64,000 nucleotides of DNA, from NCBI GenBank assembly GCA_900549725.1, contig URPL01000006.1, forward strand, positions 1 through 64,000, read 5' to 3'. This document shows, one piece after another, positions 1 to 8,618 of this stretch. A program made the translations under genes and the position numbers. The DNA is from an uncultured Eubacteriales bacterium. GTDB lineage: Bacteria; Bacillota; Clostridia; Oscillospirales; CAG-272. The notes beneath the pieces were generated by a model. It had not been told where the DNA came from and did no database searches. It saw nothing but the letters and a program-made list of their open reading frames with translations. The stretch's first letter is position 1, and each line of letters begins with the position of its first letter.

Positions 1-31
1 GTAAACAAATCATGAACTTTGCCGTAACATC

Positions 32-60
32 TTGAAAAATCTCCGAAAAAAGTTTATTAT
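32..60 (+). promoter_or_regulatory. Predicted sigma-A promoter of ftsZ
   Basis: TTGAAA at 32-37, a 17-base spacer and TATTAT at 55-60. The predicted transcript starts near 67, so it has a leader of about 158 bases before the ATG at 225. An upstream in-frame ATG at 63 lies before the predicted transcript start and is not used. Confidence 0.65.
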
Positions 61-224
61 ATATGATGATATCATCCCCGTATTTTCAAGCATTTTTGCG
101 GAATGCACGGCAGCTTGTCAAGCGGGCAATTTTAATTTCTAAAATTTTCGATGATAATTTAATAATTTGCTTGTACACTTCCCGTCCGCAGGACGCATTT
201 TATGCTTACAGGAGGATTCATCGT

Positions 225-1343
225 ATGTCCACATTTGAACTGACCGATCCCGGCACGAGTGTTGTCAATATTAAAGTCGTTGGTGTCGGCGGCGGCGGAA
301 ACAACGCCGTCAACCGCATGATCGAGGCTAATGTCAAGGGTGTTGAATTTATCGCAGTCAACACCGATCTGCAGGCGCTTTCCAATTCCAGCGCCGCAAC
401 CAAGATCAATATCGGCGATAAAACCACAAAGGGCATGGGCGCCGGCGCAAACCCGCAGGCAGGCGCACAGGCAGCGGAAGAGAGCGCCGAGGATATCCGC
501 AAAGCCATTGAGGGCGCGGATATGATTTTTATCACTACCGGTATGGGCGGCGGGACAGGCACCGGTGCCGCGCCCGTAGTCGCAAAAATTGCAAAAGACA
601 TGGGCATTTTGACGGTCGCCATCGTCACAAAGCCGTTTAATTTTGAAGGCAAGCGCCGTATGCGCCTTGCGGAAGAAGGCATTGCAGAGCTGCAGAAATA
701 TGTCGATTCTCTTGTCATCATCCCCAACGAGCGCCTGCGCGCCGCTTCCGAAACGAATGTTACCCTGCTCAACGCTTTCCTGATTGCAGACGATGTGCTG
801 CGCCGCGGTGTGCAGAGCATTTCCGAGCTGATCAACGTTCCCGGCCTGATTAACCTCGATTTTGCCGATGTCACCACCGTAATGAGGGATGCAGGGCTTG
901 CGCACATGGGCGTCGGCAATGCAAGCGGCAAGGACAAAGCCGAAAAGGCTGCCAAGGCTGCCATCTCCAGCCCGCTGCTTGAAACCTCAATCAACGGCGC
1001 AAAGGGGATTCTTGTCAATGTCACCGCTTCTCCCGACATCAGCCTGGACGAGGTTATGACGGCATCCGCCATGATCACAGATGAAGCGGATCCCGATGCG
1101 TTCATCATCTGCGGTGCCGCGCTGGATTCTTCTCTGGAGGACGAAATCCGCATCACCGTCATCGCTACGGGTCTCGGCGGTGTCGGCGGCAGAGAAGATG
1201 CCGCAAAGCAGGAAGAGGAAAAGAAGAAAGCTGCCGAAAAGGCTGCTGCCAATGCCTCCCCGGTTGACCCGATTCAGGATGAAGTGCTGGACGGCGACGA
1301 TTTTGCCGACATCATGCAGATTCTGAAAAAAAACCGCTCCTGA
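225..1343 (+). CDS. ftsZ: Cell division protein FtsZ
   Basis: Tubulin-like GTPase that polymerises into the cytokinetic ring. The protein is 372 residues, normal for the family. Visible features are the N-terminal glycine-rich loop VGGGGNNAVNRM, the tubulin signature GGGTGTGAAP near residue 109, the T7 loop NLDFADV near residue 209, and a charged linker rich in Glu, Lys and Ala followed by a conserved-type C-terminal peptide (DFADIMQILKK). The ATG at 225 is chosen because AGGAGG sits at 210-215 and because the promoter lies downstream of the more upstream in-frame ATG. It is not next to ftsA or the dcw cluster here; its downstream neighbour is the convergent ATP synthase operon. It has its own promoter and terminator, so it is probably monocistronic. 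Confidence 0.98.
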   Translation: MSTFELTDPGTSVVNIKVVGVGGGGNNAVNRMIEANVKGVEFIAVNTDLQALSNSSAATKINIGDKTTKGMGAGANPQAGAQAAEESAEDIRKAIEGADMIFITTGMGGGTGTGAAPVVAKIAKDMGILTVAIVTKPFNFEGKRRMRLAEEGIAELQKYVDSLVIIPNERLRAASETNVTLLNAFLIADDVLRRGVQSISELINVPGLINLDFADVTTVMRDAGLAHMGVGNASGKDKAEKAAKAAISSPLLETSINGAKGILVNVTASPDISLDEVMTASAMITDEADPDAFIICGAALDSSLEDEIRITVIATGLGGVGGREDAAKQEEEKKKAAEKAAANASPVDPIQDEVLDGDDFADIMQILKKNRS

Positions 1344-1356
1344 GCAAAATAAAATT

Positions 1357-1395
1357 GCGGCGCAGCCAAGAAAGGCTGCGCCGCTTCTTTTTTCC
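1357..1395 (+). terminator. Rho-independent terminator of ftsZ
   Basis: An 11-bp perfect stem (GCGGCGCAGCC at 1357-1367 with GGCTGCGCCGC at 1374-1384), a 6-base loop and a T-rich tail. It starts 13 bases after the ftsZ stop. Confidence 0.93.
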
Positions 1396-1672
1396 GTATT
1401 ACACATAAATGAATCGACAACCGGCATCGTGTGGTGCGCCGTGGCATATAACCGTCTCAATGTAAATCGATCTGCGCAGCGGAACAAAATCGTTTGTGTT
1501 TCTCCCGTCGCAAGCGGCACTCTTTTTGGAATTTGTTGTAAATGCCGGGCGAGTATTTGGAAATTTATAACCGTTTCTTTGATATAATATCCTTTCAGAC
1601 CTTGTCAATATCCGTTTTTCGAAATTCAACCGCGGCAGAAAAGCTGTCGATACGATCCGGGGTGAATTTCGC
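1396..1672. other. Intergenic region between ftsZ and the atp operon, no gene recognised
   Basis: About 280 bases lie between the ftsZ terminator and the terminator of the convergent ATP synthase operon. I see no credible coding frame with a ribosome site and no tRNA-like fold. An isolated TATAAT near 1578 on the plus strand lacks a proper -35, and a TTGACA near 1603-1608 on the minus strand lacks a good -10. Confidence 0.5.
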
Positions 1673-1710
1673 AAAAAAGGATGCATTTTTACAGAAATGC
1701 ATCCTTTTTT
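1673..1710 (-). terminator. Terminator of the ATP synthase operon (bidirectional)
   Basis: A 10-bp perfect stem, GGATGCATTT with AAATGCATCC, around a 6-base loop. A6 and T6 flank it on either side, so it can work in both directions. It ends three bases from the atpC stop codon. Confidence 0.93.
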
Positions 1711-1712
1711 CT

Positions 1713-1970
1713 TTATGCCTCTTTTGCGGCGCTGCACAAAAGTGTCGTTGTGTCGCGGTCAACGCTCAGAATTCCGTCGGCACAGGAATAGCGTTTTTCA
1801 CCCGCCGCCGTCGTGATACGAATCACACCCGGAACGATCGCCGAGACAAACGGAATATGTCCCGCGCGCACCGCCAGCTCGCCAAGGGTCGCCCGCAGGG
1901 AAAGATCCTGCGCCTGCCCGTCGAACACGGTGCCGTCCGGCGTGGAAACGACAAGATGAAATGTTTTCAT
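1713..1970 (-). CDS. atpC: F-type ATP synthase epsilon subunit, short form lacking the C-terminal helices
   Basis: Epsilon subunit of the F1 central stalk, last gene of the operon. It has only 85 residues against roughly 130-140 for the usual protein. The visible part matches the N-terminal beta-sandwich: FHLVVSTPDGTVFDG, then GELAVRAGHIPFVSAI, then a C-terminal strand with CADGILSVDRDTTTLLC. The usual C-terminal helical hairpin, which acts as a ratchet or inhibitor of ATP hydrolysis, is absent. The gene is followed directly by the terminator, so no coding remnant of the helices remains. It overlaps the 3' end of atpD by four bases (ATGA). Identity is firm from position and the sandwich motif. 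Confidence 0.93.
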   Translation of the reverse strand: MKTFHLVVSTPDGTVFDGQAQDLSLRATLGELAVRAGHIPFVSAIVPGVIRITTAAGEKRYSCADGILSVDRDTTTLLCSAAKEA

Positions 1971-3364
1971 CCCTGCACCTGCTTTGCTTTTTCCACCGCT
2001 TCATCAATGGTTCCGACAAACAAAAATGCGGATTCGGGCAAATCATCGTGCTTGCCGTCAATAATCTCGGCAAAGCCGCGAATCGTTTCGCTAAGCGGCA
2101 CATAAACGCCCGGAAAGCCGTTGAACTTCTCGGAAACATGCAGCGGCTGCGATAGAAAACGCTGAATTTTTCTTGCGCGCTGCACCAGGAGCTTATCCTC
2201 ATCGGAAAGCTCATCCATACCCATGATTGCGATGATATCCATCAGCTCGGCATAGCGCTGCAGAATGCGCTGCACTTCCTTAGCAACGCGATAATGCTCC
2301 TGCCCCAGCACCTGCGGGGAGAGGATGCGGCTTGTGGATTCCAGCGGATCCACCGCGGGATAAATGCCCTGCGATGCAATGCTGCGGGAAAGCACGGTGG
2401 TTGCGTCCAGGTGTGCAAAGGTGGTTGCGGGGGCAGGGTCGGTCAGGTCGTCCGCAGGGACATACACTGCCTGCACGGAGGTAATAGAGCCGCGGCGCGT
2501 GGAGGTGATTCTTTCCTGCAAAGCGCCCATTTCCGTGGCAAGGGTCGGCTGATAGCCGACGGCGGAGGGCATACGCCCCAGCAGCGCGGAAACCTCGGAG
2601 CCAGCCTGCGTAAAGCGGAAAATATTATCGATGAACAAAAGCACATCCTGCTGTTTTTCATCGCGGAAATATTCCGCCATGGTAAGGCCGGAGAGCGCAA
2701 CGCGCATTCTGGCTCCGGGCGGCTCATTCATCTGCCCGTAGACCAATGCGGTTTTGGAGAGCACGCCGGACTGCTTCATTTCGTTATATAAATCATTGCC
2801 CTCACGAGTTCTTTCCCCAACGCCCGTGAACACGGAAAGCCCACCGTGGCGCGTTGCAATGTTATTGATCAGCTCCATAATCACGACGGTTTTTCCAACC
2901 CCGGCACCGCCGAACAAGCCGATTTTACCGCCCTTGGAATACGGGCAGATCAAATCGATGACCTTGATTCCGGTTTCCAGAATTTCGGTTGAGGTGGAAA
3001 GCTCATCATATGCGGGCGCCTGGCGATGAATCTCCCTGCGCTGCTCCGTTTTGACGGCGGGACCGTTATCCACCGTGTCGCCGAGCACATTAAAAATTCT
3101 GCCGAGCGTTTCTTCCCCGACGGGGACCTCAATGGGATGACCGGTGTCCGTCACGGTCACGCCGCGCTGCAAACCGTCCGTGGATGCCATGGCGATACAG
3201 CGCGCCACATTATCCCCGACATGCTGCGCGACCTCGACCGTCAACACCCGATCTCCGATCGGGACGGTCAGCGCGTTATAAATTGCAGGAAGTGCGCCGT
3301 CTGCAAAGCGCACATCCACAACAGGCCCCATGACCTGATAGACAATTCCCGTATTGTTTGCCAT
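1967..3364 (-). CDS. atpD: F-type ATP synthase beta subunit
   Basis: Catalytic nucleotide-binding subunit of F1, 465 residues, full length. The Walker A motif GGAGVGKT, Walker B DVLLFIDNIFRFTQAG, the catalytic-site loop SALLGRMPSAVGYQPTLATEMG and the adjacent GVGERTREGNDL are all intact. The start at 3364 follows AAGGAG about 11 bases upstream. It lies between atpG (38-base gap) and atpC (4-base overlap). Confidence 0.99.
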   Translation of the reverse strand: MANNTGIVYQVMGPVVDVRFADGALPAIYNALTVPIGDRVLTVEVAQHVGDNVARCIAMASTDGLQRGVTVTDTGHPIEVPVGEETLGRIFNVLGDTVDNGPAVKTEQRREIHRQAPAYDELSTSTEILETGIKVIDLICPYSKGGKIGLFGGAGVGKTVVIMELINNIATRHGGLSVFTGVGERTREGNDLYNEMKQSGVLSKTALVYGQMNEPPGARMRVALSGLTMAEYFRDEKQQDVLLFIDNIFRFTQAGSEVSALLGRMPSAVGYQPTLATEMGALQERITSTRRGSITSVQAVYVPADDLTDPAPATTFAHLDATTVLSRSIASQGIYPAVDPLESTSRILSPQVLGQEHYRVAKEVQRILQRYAELMDIIAIMGMDELSDEDKLLVQRARKIQRFLSQPLHVSEKFNGFPGVYVPLSETIRGFAEIIDGKHDDLPESAFLFVGTIDEAVEKAKQVQG

Positions 3365-3402
3365 ATAGACAACTTCTCCTTTCTCAAAAGGCTTTTCGGC
3401 TC

Positions 3403-4203
3403 TCAGCTGCCGCTTCCAGCGACGATTTCCGTAATTTCCTGCGTAATGGTGCTCTGCCGTGCGCGGTTATACGAAAGCGTCAGCGTATCGATCATCTGCG
3501 CCGCATTTTTCCCTGCGCTGTCCATCGCCATGCGCCTTGCAGCAACCTCGGAGGCAAAGCTCTCCCGCACGGCAGCAGCAATTTTCCCCGCAACATACGA
3601 AGGAACAGCCTGCGCCAAAACCGTTTCGGGGCTTGGCTCGAAAATCGTTCCCGCGCCCGCCGTTTTTTCTTCACGGGAAAGCGGCAGAAGATATTCAAGC
3701 CGCGGCGTTTGCGTCATCATGGAAACATATTCCGTATAGACAATACCAAGGCGGTCAAACTCTCCGTCGAGAAATGCCCTGCACAGTTTTTCGGCAAGGG
3801 CTGCCGCGTCCGCCCCCGAAAAATGCTCGGAGGAAACAAAGGGCTCGCCGCAGCGGTCACATGCGCGCTTACCGATCGGAATCAGCTTTGCCCCGGGATA
3901 ATCGCGCAAAAAGCGAAAGACATTGGCATTATAGCCGCCCGCCATACCGCGGTCGCCTGCAATTACGATCAGCCAAAGGCGGTCACCGCGAAGCTGCATA
4001 TACGGGCTGCGGCGACATTCCTCGGAAGCGCTGAGCGCCCTGACAAGCCCCTCAAGCGCCGCGGAATACTCCCTGCCCCGCAGCATTGCGGTATTGGCAC
4101 GACGAATCTTGGAGGAGGCGACAAGGCCCATGGCAGTTGTCAGATGCTGTGTAGAGGTGACGCTTTTGATGCGGCGGCGCAGCTTTTTTGTATCTGCCCC
4201 CAT
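3403..4203 (-). CDS. atpG: F-type ATP synthase gamma subunit
   Basis: Central rotor shaft of F1. The 266-residue protein is slightly shorter than the usual 280-290. The N-terminal helix reads GADTKKLRRRIKSVTSTQHLTTAMGLVASSKIRRA and the C-terminal helix includes RMAMDSAGKNAAQMIDTLTL followed by NRARQSTITQEITEIVAG, both diagnostic. The shortening falls in the middle Rossmann-like part, where two CxxC-like cysteines (CDRCGE) are seen. The start codon lies three bases after the atpA stop. Confidence 0.97.
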   Translation of the reverse strand: MGADTKKLRRRIKSVTSTQHLTTAMGLVASSKIRRANTAMLRGREYSAALEGLVRALSASEECRRSPYMQLRGDRLWLIVIAGDRGMAGGYNANVFRFLRDYPGAKLIPIGKRACDRCGEPFVSSEHFSGADAAALAEKLCRAFLDGEFDRLGIVYTEYVSMMTQTPRLEYLLPLSREEKTAGAGTIFEPSPETVLAQAVPSYVAGKIAAAVRESFASEVAARRMAMDSAGKNAAQMIDTLTLSYNRARQSTITQEITEIVAGSGS

Positions 4204-4206
4204 CGC

Positions 4207-5720
<1,514 letters not shown>

Positions 5721-5724
<4 letters not shown>

Positions 5725-6257
5725 CGGTCAATCACTCCTTTCATATCCGAAAGCCCGGCACGCAGACTTCCGTCCAAAATCAAATCGTCCGTTTCAACGC
5801 GCACGCCGCCCAGCAGCGCCGCATCCACTGCAAATTCGGGTTGCACCCTGCGCCCGCAGCGCCGTTCCAGCGCCGCCGTGACCGCGCTCTTCTGCGCATC
5901 GGTCAGGGGCAGGGCGGAAGAAATTTTTGCCCGCAGCACGGCATTTTCCCGCCGATGCATCACGGCATATTCCGCAATGCATTCCGGAAAAAGCTCCATG
6001 CGGCGCTGCGCGCTGAGCAGCTGCAAAAATGCAAGCACATCCTGCGGCAGCGTATCCGAAAACGCCTGCGCGATCAGCTCCTGCCGCTTTTGCGCCGGAA
6101 TATCGGGGCTGTCCAGCAAATACGGGTATTCCGCATTGGCATCAAACTGCTCCTTCACGGTGCACAGCGCATCATAATATGCCTGCTCCGCTCCCGCTTC
6201 CTTTGCAAGAGAAAACAGGGCGGCAGCATATTCCTTACCGGTCGTTGTTCTGTCCAT
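5721..6257 (-). CDS. atpH: F-type ATP synthase delta subunit
   Basis: Peripheral-stalk protein linking b to the F1 head, 178 residues (family about 175-180). The N-terminal TGKEYAAALFSLAKEAG and the C-terminal DDLILDGSLRAGLSDMKGVI match the OSCP/delta family. Three ATG codons sit in a row at 6263, 6260 and 6257. The last is chosen because the GGGAGAG ribosome site is then eight bases away. The first 23 bases overlap the end of atpF, which suggests translational coupling. Confidence 0.95.
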
Positions 6258-6765
6258 CATCATCGCTCTCCCGGTCGATCTGTGCGATAAAAGAATCCAC
6301 AAGCTTTGCCTGGTCCTTTTCGGTCAGCTCTCTTTGCAGCAGCTGCTCCGTCATAGCGGCGGAAACCTCAACAATATCGCGGCGGATCTCTGCGCGCGCC
6401 TTGCGCTGCATGCCCGCTGCCTCTGCTTCTGCCTGCTGCATCAGATTCTCCGCCTTCTCTTTGGCATCCGCCACAATCGCATCGCTGCGGCGCGCGGCAA
6501 GCTCGTTTGCTCTTTGCAGAATTTCCTGCGATTTAGCATCGGCGCCCGCCATTTTTTCCTGCCAGTGTGCCCGAGAGGCATCCGCCTGCTGCCTGGAAAG
6601 TACAGCGGCGGCATATTCCCCTTCAAGCGTCTCCTGTCGCTTTTTCAGCATTTTGCGCACAGGTTGATACAGAAAATGCTTCACCACCAAAAAAATGATG
6701 ACAAGATTACAAAGAGAAATGAGAATCTGCCACAGATTGACGGAGATGACATCTAAGCTTTGCAT
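6235..6765 (-). CDS. atpF: F-type ATP synthase b subunit
   Basis: Membrane-anchored peripheral stalk, 176 residues. One N-terminal membrane segment (about residues 10-31, LWQILISLCNLVIIFLVVKHFLY) is followed by the typical PVRKMLKKRQETLEGE and a long charged helix that would form the dimeric coiled coil. The C-terminal part, with VEVSAAMTEQLLQRELTEKDQAKLVDSFI split across two helices, is the usual delta-binding region. It is placed between atpE and atpH as in most bacteria. Confidence 0.96.
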   Translation of the reverse strand: MQSLDVISVNLWQILISLCNLVIIFLVVKHFLYQPVRKMLKKRQETLEGEYAAAVLSRQQADASRAHWQEKMAGADAKSQEILQRANELAARRSDAIVADAKEKAENLMQQAEAEAAGMQRKARAEIRRDIVEVSAAMTEQLLQRELTEKDQAKLVDSFIAQIDRESDDDGQNNDR

Positions 6766-6782
6766 ACCCGTCCGTCCTTTTC

Positions 6783-7067
6783 TCAGCCGATATGGCTCAT
6801 CAGAATATCAACCAGTCTGCCCGGGGCGACGAAGATCAGCAAAATCGCAATGACCAGAGCGTAAAGACCGGTGGTTTCCGCAATGGCGCAGCCCATGAGC
6901 AGCGTCGAGGTAACATCGCTTTTGCATTCCGGTTGACGACCGATCGCCTCACATGCCTTTGCAACCGCATTTCCTTCGCCGATACCGGGGCCGATACCCG
7001 CGATCATTGCAACGCCTGCGCCCAGCGCGCAGCAGCCGAGAATAATACCAAGAGCCAGTTCCAACAT
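6783..7067 (-). CDS. atpE: F-type ATP synthase c subunit with sodium-type two-carboxylate signature
   Basis: Rotor-ring proteolipid, 94 residues, two membrane helices joined by the loop AIGRQPE. Helix 1 carries GPGIGEG with Glu31; helix 2 carries AIAETTGLYALV with Glu64, Thr65, Thr66 and Tyr69. In characterised sodium-binding rings the ligands are Gln or Glu in helix 1, the essential helix-2 Glu, the following Ser/Thr-Thr pair and a Tyr four residues on. All are present, with Glu rather than Gln in helix 1 as in two-carboxylate rings such as that of Fusobacterium. I infer sodium coupling; proton coupling cannot be excluded from sequence alone. Confidence 0.96.
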   Translation of the reverse strand: MLELALGIILGCCALGAGVAMIAGIGPGIGEGNAVAKACEAIGRQPECKSDVTSTLLMGCAIAETTGLYALVIAILLIFVAPGRLVDILMSHIG

Positions 7068-7091
7068 TTTTTCTTCCTCCGAGATGTTATT

Positions 7092-8039
7092 TTATTGATG
7101 CACCTGCAGCCGTGCAGCCTCTTGCCGCACTTTGCGGTTTGCTTTTTTCTCTTTGCGCGCACGGCGCTTTTCAAGCATTTTTGCATAGTCCTGCGCAGGG
7201 AACGCGCCGCCGACATAGAGCATGGTCAGCATGGCAAAGATATATGCCTGCAGGCAACCCGAAAACAGATCGAAATACAGCGACAGGATCGCCGGAATGC
7301 CGACACGCAGCAGCGGAAATTCCCCAAGCACCCCCGGCAGCCACCCGAGCACCAGGCACGAAAGGCCGGAAAGCCCCGCGGCAAGCAGCACGGAAATAAC
7401 CGAACCGGAAAGCACATTGCCGTAATGGCGAAACGCCATGGAAAGCGGGGTTGCCACCTCGCTGATGACGTTCAGCGGGGTCAAAAGCGGCGGATCCGCA
7501 AAGCTGCGCAGATAATGCAGCGGGCCGCATTTCATTTTATAATAGGTGATCAGGAAAAAGACAAGCAGCGCCCAGCCGCCGACAATATTGATATCCGAGG
7601 TCGGCGGATACAGCCCGAGCAGGCTCAAAAGGCTGGAAAGCGCCGAGAGCGCCATCATCGCGCCGATAAACGGCGAGAACCCCGAAAAGCTTTCCCCCAT
7701 ATTATTTTTTACAAGCTTGTCCGTAAAGCCGACGATAAGCTCTGCAAAATGCTGCCGTTTTCCGCTTCCACGCGGAGTCATGCCGTGCGTAAGAAACCGG
7801 CACAAAAACAGCACCGAAAGCGTCACCGCCAGGGAATTGACCTGCGATTCCGTGACAGGCAGCCCACCAAGCGGCAGAGGCACGGTAAAATAGATAAACG
7901 CGCCGTGAATCTGAATGCCCTCTTCCGCCGGCGCGGTCAACACGCGCAAAAGCATCGCGCATAGAATCGGCAAAGCGGCAAGCGCAAGCAGCGCGATATC
8001 AGCCGCGCGCACCCTTCGCGCGCGACGCGGTTTGCTCAT
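7092..8039 (-). CDS. atpB: F-type ATP synthase a subunit
   Basis: Ion-channel stator subunit of Fo, 315 residues with several hydrophobic helices. The conserved arginine that faces the c-ring is in PLSMAFRHYGNVLSG, equivalent to the LRLFGN segment of other bacteria, and the last membrane helix contains SGCLQAYIFAMLTMLYVG. There is an unusually basic N-terminus (SKPRRARRVR) and a long basic C-terminal tail of about 45 residues. Its start overlaps the stop of the upstream atpI-like gene (ATGA). Confidence 0.97.
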   Translation of the reverse strand: MSKPRRARRVRAADIALLALAALPILCAMLLRVLTAPAEEGIQIHGAFIYFTVPLPLGGLPVTESQVNSLAVTLSVLFLCRFLTHGMTPRGSGKRQHFAELIVGFTDKLVKNNMGESFSGFSPFIGAMMALSALSSLLSLLGLYPPTSDINIVGGWALLVFFLITYYKMKCGPLHYLRSFADPPLLTPLNVISEVATPLSMAFRHYGNVLSGSVISVLLAAGLSGLSCLVLGWLPGVLGEFPLLRVGIPAILSLYFDLFSGCLQAYIFAMLTMLYVGGAFPAQDYAKMLEKRRARKEKKANRKVRQEAARLQVHQ

Positions 8040-8470
8040 TTCTCATCCTCCCCCTTCTGTGTCGGCTGTGTTTGCTTTGCCGCAGCTTTTTTCTCAAGCA
8101 AAGGCTGAAATGCGATGGCAATGCGCGGGAAAAACAGCGGAATCAAAACGGCTGCGGTGTTGAACACATCCAAAGCCGCCCCGAGCGCCGCCACGGCAAA
8201 CAAAATCACCATACGAACGGTCTGCGACGCGCGCATCATACCCTTCACCGCCGCCGCATCGTCCGATTTTCGCATCGCCTTCTGCAGTGAAAGCCCCATG
8301 GCAAAAAAATTGAGACAGGAGGCGCCGCCGCCGAGCAGCGTTCCCCATAAAACAGGGAGCGACCACATGCGTATCACCAGAAAAACGGCGTTCATCAACA
8401 TGCACAGAATCAGCGTGAACAGCGCAATATAAAGGCTCTCCCGCCGCACGGTATCATTGGGCTTTTCCAT
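8036..8470 (-). CDS. ATP synthase subunit I-like membrane protein
   Basis: Small protein of 144 residues with four predicted membrane segments, first in the ATP synthase operon. Position, size and topology match AtpI/subunit I, which helps assemble the c-ring in some bacteria, but sequence motifs in this family are weak. The ATG at 8470 is preferred over upstream ATG codons because GGGGAG lies about eight bases upstream and the promoter -10 at 8510-8515 would leave longer versions outside the transcript. A Lys-rich C-terminus is visible. Confidence 0.8.
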   Translation of the reverse strand: MEKPNDTVRRESLYIALFTLILCMLMNAVFLVIRMWSLPVLWGTLLGGGASCLNFFAMGLSLQKAMRKSDDAAAVKGMMRASQTVRMVILFAVAALGAALDVFNTAAVLIPLFFPRIAIAFQPLLEKKAAAKQTQPTQKGEDEK

Positions 8471-8509
8471 AAAACAACTCCCCATCTCCCGAAATGCATC
8501 ATTTGTTTC

Positions 8510-8538
8510 ATTGTAACATAAAGCGGGCAAAAAGGCAA
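8510..8538 (-). promoter_or_regulatory. Predicted promoter of the ATP synthase operon
   Basis: On the minus strand: TTGCCT (8538-8533), 17 bases, TACAAT (8515-8510). It lies 40 bases before the atpI-like start and just after the terminator of the upstream transcription unit. Confidence 0.75.
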
Positions 8539-8560
8539 TCTTTTTTTCATTTTTCCGGGC

Positions 8561-8604
8561 AAAAATCGAGGCGCGCCCCCCTTTGCAAAAGGCAGGTGCG
8601 CCCC
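8561..8604 (-). terminator. Probable terminator after the YhgE-like gene
   Basis: On the minus strand GGGGCGC pairs with GCGCCTC (one G-T pair) around a loop with further C/G pairing, followed by TCGATTTTT. It is imperfect but well placed, 15 bases after the stop. Confidence 0.55.
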
Positions 8605-8618
8605 GGTTCTTTGTCTGC

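Noticed and set aside
218..1252. 344-codon open frame opposite ftsZ
   Set aside because: Ser/Ala-rich shadow of a certain gene; no promoter or ribosome site.
1577..1608. Isolated TATAAT (plus) and TTGACA (minus) in the ftsZ-atp gap
   Set aside because: Neither has a matching partner box at proper distance.
1399..1737. 112-codon minus-strand frame in the ftsZ-atpC gap
   Set aside because: It starts inside atpC, reads through the terminator stem and resembles nothing.
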